A stretch of DNA of 64,000 bases, from positions 1 through 64,000 of the forward strand of contig CAMBRQ010000004.1 of the NCBI GenBank assembly GCA_945870325.1. The letters run 5' to 3'. Below are positions 35,216 to 42,400 of the stretch, piece after piece. Numbering within the stretch: position 1 is the stretch's first letter; every line of letters starts with the position of its first letter. The notes below the pieces were generated by a model. That model ran no database searches. It worked only from the letters and a program-made list of their open reading frames with translations, and had not been told where the DNA came from. Source of the DNA: an uncultured Dorea sp. Lineage in GTDB: Bacteria > Bacillota > Clostridia > Lachnospirales > Lachnospiraceae. Position numbers and translations under genes: made by a program.

Positions 35216-35812
35216 ATGCCGGTAGAAGTAGTATCATATATGCTTTCGAATAAAGATATCAGAAAGCGCCTGCAATTTCAGATTATTCTTCAGTGTGCGC
35301 CATTCTTAAAGGGAATAAAGATAGCATGCATTACAAATATTGAGACGAGGTATTGCAAGGAGTTAGGGATGATCCTTAAAGATACGGATATTGAATACAA
35401 GATTCTGACGGTGAATAAGGGCAGAAGCCTGGTATTCTTCTATCGGAGAGAGGAATTCGCAGCATATCTTAATAAGGCGGAAGTAAGAGAATTCCTGGAG
35501 CATTACGGATATGAGATCGGTACGGTAGATCAGGTACTTAATCGGCTGTCCGCAAGAGTCTGTCAATATTCCTGTAATGAAGGCTGTTTTCCACATGAGA
35601 TCGGTGCATTTCTGGACTATCCGATTGATGATGTGAGATGTTTTATCGAACAGGGAGGAAAAGGCTGCTTGCTGACCGGATACTGGAAAGTGTATAACAA
35701 TCCGGAAAAAGCGCAGATGACTTTTCTGGCATATGATAAGGCGAAGACCAGCGCAGTGAATGAATTTCTTGTGGGAAAGACCCTGCAGGATATTGCATAT
35801 AAGGCGGCATAA
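35216..35812 (+). CDS. DUF3793-family protein
   Basis: 198 residues, matching the DUF3793 family of anaerobic Firmicutes: N-terminal CAPFLKGIKIACITNI, central LVFFYRREEFAAYL, and HEIGAFLDYPIDDVRCFIEQGG followed by GYWKVYNNPEKA. Several Cys (CQYSCNEGC) could bind metal. No membrane segment. Precedes a flavodoxin in one operon and sits behind a Fur-like box, consistent with a role in iron limitation. Biochemical function unknown. Confidence 0.85.
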   Translation: MPVEVVSYMLSNKDIRKRLQFQIILQCAPFLKGIKIACITNIETRYCKELGMILKDTDIEYKILTVNKGRSLVFFYRREEFAAYLNKAEVREFLEHYGYEIGTVDQVLNRLSARVCQYSCNEGCFPHEIGAFLDYPIDDVRCFIEQGGKGCLLTGYWKVYNNPEKAQMTFLAYDKAKTSAVNEFLVGKTLQDIAYKAA

Positions 35813-35843
35813 TCTGGCCGTACAGATGAAAGGAGAAAATATC

Positions 35844-36272
35844 ATGAGTATATCCGTAGTATATTGGAGTGGAACAGGAAACACAGAAGCAATGGCGAAT
35901 GCTGTTGCAGAGGGAATCAAAGAGGCGGGTGCTGAGGCGAAGCTGCTTAATGTTGGATCTGCAAGTGTGGATGAACTGGCAGCGGAGGATGCATTTGCAT
36001 TAGGATGCCCGTCTATGGGATGTGAAGAACTGGAAGACAGTGAGATGGAGCCATTTGTACAGGAACTGGAAGGGAAGGTAAGCGGCAAGAAGATTCTTCT
36101 GTTCGGATCATATGGATGGGGAGATGGAGAATGGATGCGCAACTGGGAGGAGCGCATGAAGAATGCAGGAGCGGTTCTGGTTGGTGATGCAGGAGTCATC
36201 GCGAACGAGGCGCCGGATGACGAGGCAGTAAAAGCCTTAAAGGCAGCGGGAAAAGAACTGGCATCTGCATAA
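35844..36272 (+). CDS. Flavodoxin
   Basis: 142 residues. FMN phosphate loop VYWSGTGNTEAMA, first aromatic loop CPSMGCEELED, and FGSYGWGDGEW for the second loop. Electron carrier that replaces ferredoxin under low iron. ATG 35844 follows AAAGGAGAA. Acidic overall. Co-transcribed with DUF3793 and DUF2325 genes. Confidence 0.94.
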   Translation: MSISVVYWSGTGNTEAMANAVAEGIKEAGAEAKLLNVGSASVDELAAEDAFALGCPSMGCEELEDSEMEPFVQELEGKVSGKKILLFGSYGWGDGEWMRNWEERMKNAGAVLVGDAGVIANEAPDDEAVKALKAAGKELASA

Positions 36273-36319
36273 CCGGTAAGTAACTGGCACAATACATAGG
36301 CAGAAAGGAACGATAATCA

Positions 36320-36601
36320 ATGAGTGTTGTAATTATAGGCGGAAATGAACGGATGGAGCAGCAGTACAAACAGATATGCAAAAAGCACAACTGCAAGGCA
36401 AAAGTATTTACCAGAATGCAGGGGAATTTGAAGACGCAGATCGGCCAGCCGGATCTGATTATCCTGTTTACCTCAACGGTGGCGCATAAGATGGTACATT
36501 GTGCATTGAAAGAGGCAGAACGTTACAATATTCGTGTGGAACGTTCCCATTCAAGCAGTGCCAATGCATTAGAAAATGTGCTGCAGGGGTGTTTTCAGTA
36601 G
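36320..36601 (+). CDS. DUF2325-family protein
   Basis: 93 residues, whole-length DUF2325: MSVVIIGGNERMEQQYK, a central DLIILFTSTVAHKMVH and final RSHSSSANALENVL. A small Rossmann-like fold, often found with iron or metal homeostasis genes; function unknown. Last gene of the putative Fur operon, followed by a terminator. Confidence 0.87.
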   Translation: MSVVIIGGNERMEQQYKQICKKHNCKAKVFTRMQGNLKTQIGQPDLIILFTSTVAHKMVHCALKEAERYNIRVERSHSSSANALENVLQGCFQ

Positions 36602-36638
36602 AAGACATGGATATCACTGGATAAAACTGTAATAAATC

Positions 36639-36682
36639 AAAAAATCGTTCATACTTTCAGTGGGAGTACGGACGATTTTTTT
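36639..36682 (+). terminator. Terminator after DUF2325 gene
   Basis: 17-base stem with two G-U type mismatches (36639-36655 with 36665-36681), A-run before and T-run after. Confidence 0.8.
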
Positions 36683-36695
36683 GCTATGGAATGAC

Positions 36696-36724
36696 TTTAC
36701 ACTCTTGCCCCTTTTTAGTATAAT
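36696..36724 (+). promoter_or_regulatory. Strong sigma-A promoter of thyA-folA
   Basis: TTTACA (36696-36701), 17-base spacer, perfect TATAAT (36719-36724). Start of transcription expected near 36731. Confidence 0.8.
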
Positions 36725-36737
36725 TGAAAGAAAAATT

Positions 36738-36766
36738 GCCGTATTCCAGGGAATGCGGCTTTTTTT
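36738..36766 (+). terminator. Intrinsic terminator inside the thyA leader
   Basis: GCCGTATTC, loop CAGG, GAATGCGGC, then seven T (36760-36766). It lies within the first 36 bases of the predicted thyA transcript and ends only 18 bases before the start codon. Possible attenuator. Confidence 0.65.
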
Positions 36767-36784
36767 AAGAATGGAGGCGATATT

Positions 36785-37633
36785 ATGAGCTATGCAGATA
36801 AAGTTTTTATAGATATGTGCAGAGATATTATTGATCATGGGACGGATACCAGCGGGGAGAAAGTGCGTCCGGTCTGGGAAGATGGAACGCCGGCTTACAC
36901 GATTAAGCGTTTCGGCGTGGTGAACCGTTATAATCTGGCAGAGGAATTCCCGGTGCTGACCCTTCGCAGAACTGCGATTAAGAGTTGTACGGATGAGATG
37001 CTGTGGATCTGGCAGAAGAAGTCTAACAATATTCATGAACTGAACAGCCACATCTGGGACAGTTGGGCAGATGAGGATGGCTCGATCGGTAAAGCGTATG
37101 GATATCAGATGAGTGTAAAGCATCAGTATAAGGAAGGAATGTTCGACCAGGTGGACCGGGTGATCTATGATCTTAAGAATAACCCCTACAGCCGCCGAAT
37201 CATGACGAATATCTATGTCCATCAGGATCTTCATGAGATGAACCTGTATCCATGTGCGTACAGTATGACGTTTAACGTAACAAAAGAGCCTGGAAGCGAG
37301 AAATTGACGCTGAATGGAATCCTGAATCAGCGTTCTCAGGATGTGCTTGCGGCAAATAACTGGAATGTATGCCAGTATGCGGTGTTGATGCATATGCTTG
37401 CCCAGGTGTGTGATATGAAGGTTGGGGAGTTCGTTCATGTGATCGCGGATGCCCATATCTATGACAGGCATGTACCGATGATTGAAGAACTGATCAGCAG
37501 GAAGCCGCTGCCGGCACCGGAGTTCTGGCTGAATCCGGAGATTAAAGACTTTTATGACTTTACGCCGGATGATGTGAAATTAATCGGGTATGAGACCCAT
37601 GAGCAGATTAAGAATATTCCGGTCGCAGTATAG
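36785..37633 (+). CDS. thyA: Thymidylate synthase ThyA
   Basis: 282 residues. Methylates dUMP with methylene-THF. The nucleophile is in NLYPCAYSMTF, of the Bacillus-like PCAY type rather than PCHxxxQ. dUMP binding is LNGILNQRSQDVLAANNWNV and substrate closure is HVIADAHIYDRHVP. ATG 36785 after ATGGAGGCG. DHFR follows 30 bases later, so the two steps of the thymidylate cycle are co-transcribed. Divergent within the family, for example NNWNV where GxPFN is usual. Confidence 0.9.
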   Translation: MSYADKVFIDMCRDIIDHGTDTSGEKVRPVWEDGTPAYTIKRFGVVNRYNLAEEFPVLTLRRTAIKSCTDEMLWIWQKKSNNIHELNSHIWDSWADEDGSIGKAYGYQMSVKHQYKEGMFDQVDRVIYDLKNNPYSRRIMTNIYVHQDLHEMNLYPCAYSMTFNVTKEPGSEKLTLNGILNQRSQDVLAANNWNVCQYAVLMHMLAQVCDMKVGEFVHVIADAHIYDRHVPMIEELISRKPLPAPEFWLNPEIKDFYDFTPDDVKLIGYETHEQIKNIPVAV

Positions 37634-37663
37634 GAAGAATAGAAAGAGGAGGAAGATAGAAGG

Positions 37664-38158
37664 ATGAATCTGATAGTAGCAGTAGATAAGAACTGGGCAA
37701 TAGGCAATGGTAATAAACTTCTGGTCAGTATTCCGCAGGATATGAAGTTCTTCCGTGAGACAACAAAGGGGAAGATTGTTGCCATGGGAAGAAAGACGCT
37801 TGAGAGTTTCCCGGGAGGACAGCCTCTTAAGAACAGGGTGAATATTGTGCTGACGACGGATAAGAATTACAAAGTGAATGGTGCAGACCTGGTTCATACA
37901 ATCGATGAGATGTTGGAAGAACTGAAGAAATATCCATCGGAAGATATCTATGTAATCGGTGGCGAGAGTATCTATCGTCAATTGCTTCCTTATTGTGATA
38001 CGGCATATGTGACGAAGATCGATCATGCCTATGATGCAGATACGCATTTTCCGAATCTGGACACAGATCCGGAGTGGAAGATGACGAAGATCAGCGATGA
38101 ACAGACGTATTTTGATCTGGAGTATGTATTTACAATCTATGAGCGGGTGCGTTCCTGA
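37664..38158 (+). CDS. folA: Dihydrofolate reductase
   Basis: 164 residues. MNLIVAVDKNWAIGNGNKLL at the N-terminus, active-site Asp in IPQDMKFFRETTKGKIVAMGRKTLESFP, and NADPH-binding VIGGESIYRQLLP. Regenerates tetrahydrofolate oxidised by ThyA. GGAGGAAGATAGAAGG upstream. Same operon as thyA. Confidence 0.96.
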   Translation: MNLIVAVDKNWAIGNGNKLLVSIPQDMKFFRETTKGKIVAMGRKTLESFPGGQPLKNRVNIVLTTDKNYKVNGADLVHTIDEMLEELKKYPSEDIYVIGGESIYRQLLPYCDTAYVTKIDHAYDADTHFPNLDTDPEWKMTKISDEQTYFDLEYVFTIYERVRS

Positions 38159-38230
38159 TGTATTTCTGAAAAAAAGGAATACTGAGAAGATTGATGAATT
38201 ACAGATAGAAAAAGGAATAGAAAGAGTATT

Positions 38231-39445
38231 ATGAGAATATTGAGCATATCGGCACAGAAGCCGAATAGTACAGGAAGCGGAGTATATCTGACGGAACTTG
38301 TAAAAGAATATGCTGCCAAGGGACATGAACAGGCAGTTGTGGCAGGCGTCTACCGGGATGATGTGGTGGAACTGCCGGAGGGGACAGAGTTTCATCCGGT
38401 TTATTTTGACAGCGAAGAACTGCCGTATCCGATTGTGGGAATGTCGGATGAGATGCCGTATAAAAGTACCAGGTATTGCGATATGACGCCGGAGATGGCG
38501 CGGCAGTTTCGGGAGGCGTTCTTAGGAGTGCTGGTTCCACTGGTGGAGGAATTTGGACCGGATCTGATCCTGTGCCATCATCTGTATCTTCTGACGGCTA
38601 TTGTAAGAGAGCGTTTCCCAAAGCATAGAGTCTATGGATTCTGCCATAATACGGATCTTAGGCAGATGCAGAAGACGGATCTTGAAAGAGCATATATTGC
38701 AGAACAGATTCGAGGACTTGACAGAATCTTCGTGCCGCAGGAGGCTCAGAAGGAAGGCGTGCTGGAGATATACCATGTCTGCCCTGAGAAAATTACAATC
38801 CTGGGGATGGGATATAACAATAAGATATTCTATTCGACCGGAGAGAAGAAGGATGATGGCGTGACCAGACTGGTATTTGCGGGGAAGATTGCAGAGAAGA
38901 AGGGGGTTATGAGCCTGATGAAGAGTCTGACCCTTCTGCCTGAGAGATTATCGGACGTACCATATGAGAAGGTTCAGGTGCTGCTTGCAGGAAGTGCAGG
39001 AAATGAGACGGAATACCAGGAGATTCGCCGTTTGGCAGAGACAGTGCCTTATAATGTGCAGTTCCTGGGAAGGCTTGCGCAGCCGGAACTTGCGAAAATA
39101 TATAACGCAAGCGATATATTTGTACTACCATCGTTCTTTGATGGACTGCCGCTTACGATTATAGAAGCCCTGGCTTGTGGGAATCGGGTGGTGGTATCGG
39201 ATCTGCCGGGAGTTCAGAACTGGCTTACGGAATATGCGCCAGGAGCAGATGTCAGATATGTGCCTATGCCGCAGATGAGGAATACGGACGAGCCGGTGCC
39301 GGAGTCGTTGCCGGAGTTCGAGGAACATCTGGCGGACGCGTTGGCGGATAGTATCCGGACGAAAGCAAGAAAGACGGCGGATGTCAGCAGGATATCCTGG
39401 GAGGGAATTGCGAGAAAGGTAATAGAAGGGATCATAGAAGAATAG
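38231..39445 (+). CDS. Glycosyltransferase family 4 (GT-B fold)
   Basis: 404 residues. N-terminal acceptor domain with KPNSTGSGVYLTELVKEYA. The C-terminal donor domain includes VFAGKIAEKKGVMSLMKSL, NVQFLGRLAQPELAKIYNASDIFVLPSFFDGLPLTIIEALACG and the E-x7-E motif in that last block. Retaining enzyme using a nucleotide sugar. Acceptor unknown. No polysaccharide cluster surrounds it, so it may act on a lipid or small molecule. 72 bases after folA and followed by a strong terminator. Confidence 0.88.
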   Translation: MRILSISAQKPNSTGSGVYLTELVKEYAAKGHEQAVVAGVYRDDVVELPEGTEFHPVYFDSEELPYPIVGMSDEMPYKSTRYCDMTPEMARQFREAFLGVLVPLVEEFGPDLILCHHLYLLTAIVRERFPKHRVYGFCHNTDLRQMQKTDLERAYIAEQIRGLDRIFVPQEAQKEGVLEIYHVCPEKITILGMGYNNKIFYSTGEKKDDGVTRLVFAGKIAEKKGVMSLMKSLTLLPERLSDVPYEKVQVLLAGSAGNETEYQEIRRLAETVPYNVQFLGRLAQPELAKIYNASDIFVLPSFFDGLPLTIIEALACGNRVVVSDLPGVQNWLTEYAPGADVRYVPMPQMRNTDEPVPESLPEFEEHLADALADSIRTKARKTADVSRISWEGIARKVIEGIIEE

Positions 39446-39458
39446 TATGACTATATGG

Positions 39459-39484
39459 ATGCCGGGCGATTGCCCGGCATTTTT
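39459..39484 (+). terminator. Terminator after glycosyltransferase
   Basis: ATGCCGGGC, loop GATT, GCCCGGCAT, then TTTT. Confidence 0.85.
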
Positions 39485-39679
39485 GTGTGTTTTTATATTT
39501 ATAGACAACATTTACGCTTGTATATAAGAATACGTGCTGAATATCTTGCTCATGAATAGATCAAAGATAAAAATCCATCGGCTGGATGTGGTTATACCAG
39601 ATGCCAAATAAATAAAAATCGAAAAGTGAATAAAAATCAAAAAAAATTTAAGCGAAATACATAAAATATGCGTTGCAAA

Positions 39680-39708
39680 TTGACAAAACATGTGTAAAAT
39701 ATTATAAT
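39680..39708 (+). promoter_or_regulatory. Full-consensus sigma-A promoter of hypB
   Basis: TTGACA (39680-39685), 17-base spacer, TATAAT (39703-39708), both boxes perfect. The 316-base gap before hypB is very AT-rich and otherwise shows only the preceding terminator and the palindrome at 39728. Confidence 0.85.
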
Positions 39709-39727
39709 GACAAAGAAATAACAAATA

Positions 39728-39740
39728 TTGGTACAACCAA
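39728..39740. promoter_or_regulatory. Palindrome, probable GntR/FadR-type operator
   Basis: TTGGT-ACA-ACCAA, a perfect 5-3-5 palindrome of the TnGTnnnACnA class used by FadR-subfamily GntR regulators. It is centred about 20 bases downstream of the predicted transcription start. A FadR-type gene lies in the same cluster (41585-42289). Confidence 0.65.
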
Positions 39741-39761
39741 AATGATGGAGGGATAGAAGGA

Positions 39762-40430
39762 ATGGGTGAATTCAGAATTTTGGAAATCAAGCAAAGTGTA
39801 TTTGCGGATAATGACAGGCGCGCAGATGAAGTGAGAAAAGAATTAAAAGAGAAGAAAGTATTCTTGCTGAATCTGATGTCTTCTCCTGGGTCGGGAAAGA
39901 CGACGACACTTACAAGGACAATTGAACATCTGCAGGAAGAACTTCGCATTGGAGTGATGGAAGCGGATATAGATTCAGACGTAGATGCACAGACGATTTC
40001 CGCAATGGGAGTGAAGGCGATTCAGCTTCATACCGGGGGCATGTGTCATCTGGACGCAGATATGACGGCGCAGGGGCTTGACGGACTTGAAACAGGGGAT
40101 ATCGATCTTGCGATCCTGGAGAATGTAGGGAACCTAGTCTGTCCGGCGGAATTCGATACGGGCGCGGTTAAGAATGCGATGATCTTAAGCGTCCCGGAGG
40201 GAGACGATAAGCCGCTTAAGTATCCGCTGATGTTTTCCATCTGTGACGTGGTGCTGATCAATAAGATCGATGTACTGCCGTATTTTGATTTTGATATGGA
40301 AAAGTGTAAGAAAAATATATTGATGAGGAATCCAAACGCTAAGATCATTCCGATCTCTGCCCGAACAGGTGAAGGTATTGAAGAATGGGCAAAATGGCTT
40401 CGGGATGAAGTAAAGGAATGGCAGAAATAA
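39762..40430 (+). CDS. hypB: Nickel-insertion GTPase HypB
   Basis: 222 residues. Walker A LMSSPGSGKTTT near residue 42, switch region DIDSDVDAQT, metal-binding TGGMCHLDA, ENVGNLVCPAEFD and G4 motif NKIDVLP. It lacks the N-terminal CxxCGC and His-rich nickel stores found in some HypB. Known role: GTP-dependent nickel delivery with HypA to NiFe hydrogenase; no hydrogenase or hypCDEF is in the window. GGAGG and GAAGG precede ATG 39762. DUF5692 follows 35 bases later. Confidence 0.93.
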   Translation: MGEFRILEIKQSVFADNDRRADEVRKELKEKKVFLLNLMSSPGSGKTTTLTRTIEHLQEELRIGVMEADIDSDVDAQTISAMGVKAIQLHTGGMCHLDADMTAQGLDGLETGDIDLAILENVGNLVCPAEFDTGAVKNAMILSVPEGDDKPLKYPLMFSICDVVLINKIDVLPYFDFDMEKCKKNILMRNPNAKIIPISARTGEGIEEWAKWLRDEVKEWQK

Positions 40431-40465
40431 TATAAAGATATAAAGAGAAAAGAGGAGGGAATGTT

Positions 40466-41512
40466 ATGTTATTTCAGATTTATGGAGATGGTGCCGGATG
40501 GCAGCTGCTTGGATGGGTGCTGGTGTTCGCGGCGCTGATACTTGCCAATGAGGTCGCGCGCCGGACTAAGCAGGGCGGTATCTTCTGTTTCCTGGTGATA
40601 CCGGCTGTGCTGACGGTATATTTTATTGCAATCTATGCAGGTGCGGCGATGGGAGCCGAGTGGGCGCTAGGTAATCCTACTTACGTACATATGAATAGCT
40701 GGTTCCATTATGCGAAGTTATATGCCGCTACAGCAGGATGTATAGGCTTCATGATGTTAAAGTATAAGTGGAGCATCGGCAAGACGGAGTGGTTCAAAGT
40801 GTTCCCGTTTTTGATCGTAGCGATTAATATTCTGATTGCCGTAGCAAGTGATTTTGAATCTGGTATCCGCGGTGCAATGGCGCTGGCAGAATATGGCGAC
40901 CGTTGGTGGCTGTCTTCTGAGAATGTATGGCTCTATGGCGGCTGGTGGAACTGGGTGAACGGTATTGCGGGCATCCTGAATATCTTATGTATGACAGGAT
41001 GGTGGGGAATCTACTCATCAAAAGATAAAAAAGACATGCTCTGGCCGGATATGACATGGTGCTTTATTATCGCATATGACCTGTGGAATTTTGAATATAC
41101 ATATAACAATTTACCGACACATGCATGGTACTGCGGACTTGCGCTTTTGCTGGCTCCGACATTCGCCAATGCGCTGTGGAATAAGGGCGGATGGATTCAG
41201 AACCGTGCGAACACATTGGCATTGTGGTGTATGTTCGCCCAGGTATTCCCGATGTTCCAGGATTACAGCCGGTTTACAACGCTTTCTGTTGTATACGCTG
41301 ATGGATTCATGGATGCGGCAGTAAGACCGACAGCAGCCAATCCAACCATGCAAGGGGTAGTGGCGATTATAGCGCTGGCTGCGAATGTGCTGTGTCTGGC
41401 TGTTATTATCAGGCGTTCCATTGAGCAGAAGAAGAATCCATATAAGAATGAGATATTTACAGATCAGAGAGATTATAAACTTGCAATGGCAAGAGCAGAA
41501 GAAGTGAAATAA
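40466..41512 (+). CDS. DUF5692-family polytopic membrane protein
   Basis: 348 residues with eight to nine predicted transmembrane helices (first near 12-30, last near 295-316) and no signal peptide. Unusually rich in Trp and aromatic residues (RWWLSS, GGWWNWVNG, TGWWGIY). Conserved-looking polar spots lie within membrane stretches (NSWFHYAK, YDLWNFEYTYNNLPTHAWY). I believe it is a DUF5692 protein; function unknown. Sits between hypB and the Fe-S oxidoreductase. A permease or a membrane redox subunit are both possible. Confidence 0.8.
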   Translation: MLFQIYGDGAGWQLLGWVLVFAALILANEVARRTKQGGIFCFLVIPAVLTVYFIAIYAGAAMGAEWALGNPTYVHMNSWFHYAKLYAATAGCIGFMMLKYKWSIGKTEWFKVFPFLIVAINILIAVASDFESGIRGAMALAEYGDRWWLSSENVWLYGGWWNWVNGIAGILNILCMTGWWGIYSSKDKKDMLWPDMTWCFIIAYDLWNFEYTYNNLPTHAWYCGLALLLAPTFANALWNKGGWIQNRANTLALWCMFAQVFPMFQDYSRFTTLSVVYADGFMDAAVRPTAANPTMQGVVAIIALAANVLCLAVIIRRSIEQKKNPYKNEIFTDQRDYKLAMARAEEVK

Positions 41513-41526
41513 AGAGCATTGATGAG

Positions 41527-41580
41527 AATCGAAACGAAAGCATCATAGTGCAGAATTATGGACTTTCGTTTCGATTTTTA
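41527..41580 (+). terminator. Terminator after DUF5692 gene
   Basis: AATCGAAACGAAAG (41527-41540) pairs exactly with CTTTCGTTTCGATT (41563-41576), followed by TTTTA. It ends five bases from the 3' end of the convergent gntR gene. Confidence 0.8.
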
Positions 41581-41584
41581 AAAC

Positions 41585-42289
41585 CTAGTAGTATATTTTC
41601 CAGTTGCCGATAATGCATTCAGTCATCGTATAATTAATCCAGTCGATGACGCCCTCTGTATCCCGGTCACGGATATAAGACCATGTCTTGTAATTGCTCT
41701 TATATAAAGTGTCGATTCCATATAGCGTACAGAAGCGTTCCCAAAGTGTGAAGATAGGCGCCTGAAATGACTGGAATATAAGAGGAATCAGGGTGTTTCC
41801 TGAAATCAGCGCAAATTCATGCTGGAATTCAAAGGCGGCTTGTGTGGCTTCTGAGACGTTCTGGGCGGTTCGGATCAGTTCTACTTTTTCAAAAAGCACC
41901 TGTACGTCCTCATCGCTGATATGATCTACGCACAGTCTGGCAGCCAGTATATCAAGGGCGTTCCGGACCTCAAGGATGGAGCGGATCTCGTCATTACGGA
42001 TGCGGCCGCCATTATATTTCATGATGGCATTGAGCGTGTCGAGGGTTCCCCTTCTGCGATAGTCGGCAACATAAGTGCCGCTTCGGGGTTTGACGATTAG
42101 GAATCCCATCTTTTCCAGATCGGAGATTCCTCCGTTCACCACGGCACGGCTTACCTGCATGATCTCGGCAAGCTGCCGTTCAGGCGGGAGTTTTTCACCG
42201 ATTTTTAATTTGTCGGAAAGAATCATGTGCTGTAATTGCTCTACAAAAAGTTCCCGAAGGGAAGGTGAACTGATTTTTTGAAATTCCAT
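41585..42289 (-). CDS. GntR-family regulator, FadR/FCD subfamily
   Basis: 234 residues. N-terminal winged HTH (LRELFVEQLQHMILSDKLKIGEKLPPERQLAEIMQVSRAVVN, LEKMGFLIVKPRSGTYV). The C-terminal all-helical FCD-like ligand domain contains EVRNALDILAARL and EFQHEFALISGN. Such domains bind a metal plus a carboxylate ligand. AGGAGG on the minus strand precedes ATG 42289. Divergent from the Fe-S oxidoreductase gene and probable binder of the palindrome at 39728. Confidence 0.9.
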   Translation of the reverse strand: MEFQKISSPSLRELFVEQLQHMILSDKLKIGEKLPPERQLAEIMQVSRAVVNGGISDLEKMGFLIVKPRSGTYVADYRRRGTLDTLNAIMKYNGGRIRNDEIRSILEVRNALDILAARLCVDHISDEDVQVLFEKVELIRTAQNVSEATQAAFEFQHEFALISGNTLIPLIFQSFQAPIFTLWERFCTLYGIDTLYKSNYKTWSYIRDRDTEGVIDWINYTMTECIIGNWKIYY

Positions 42290-42400
42290 ACAAAACCTCC
42301 AGATATCATAGCGTTGTTTTGTAGATTATTATAGGGCAAAAGGGATCAGAAAGCAAACTGGAAAATGATATGTAATAGAATCAGAAAGGAGAAAGGAGAA

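Noticed and set aside
39762-40430. UreG or CooC instead of HypB
   Set aside because: The TGxxCHLDA and ENVGNLVCPAEFD motifs are HypB-specific, and hypA is in the same cluster.
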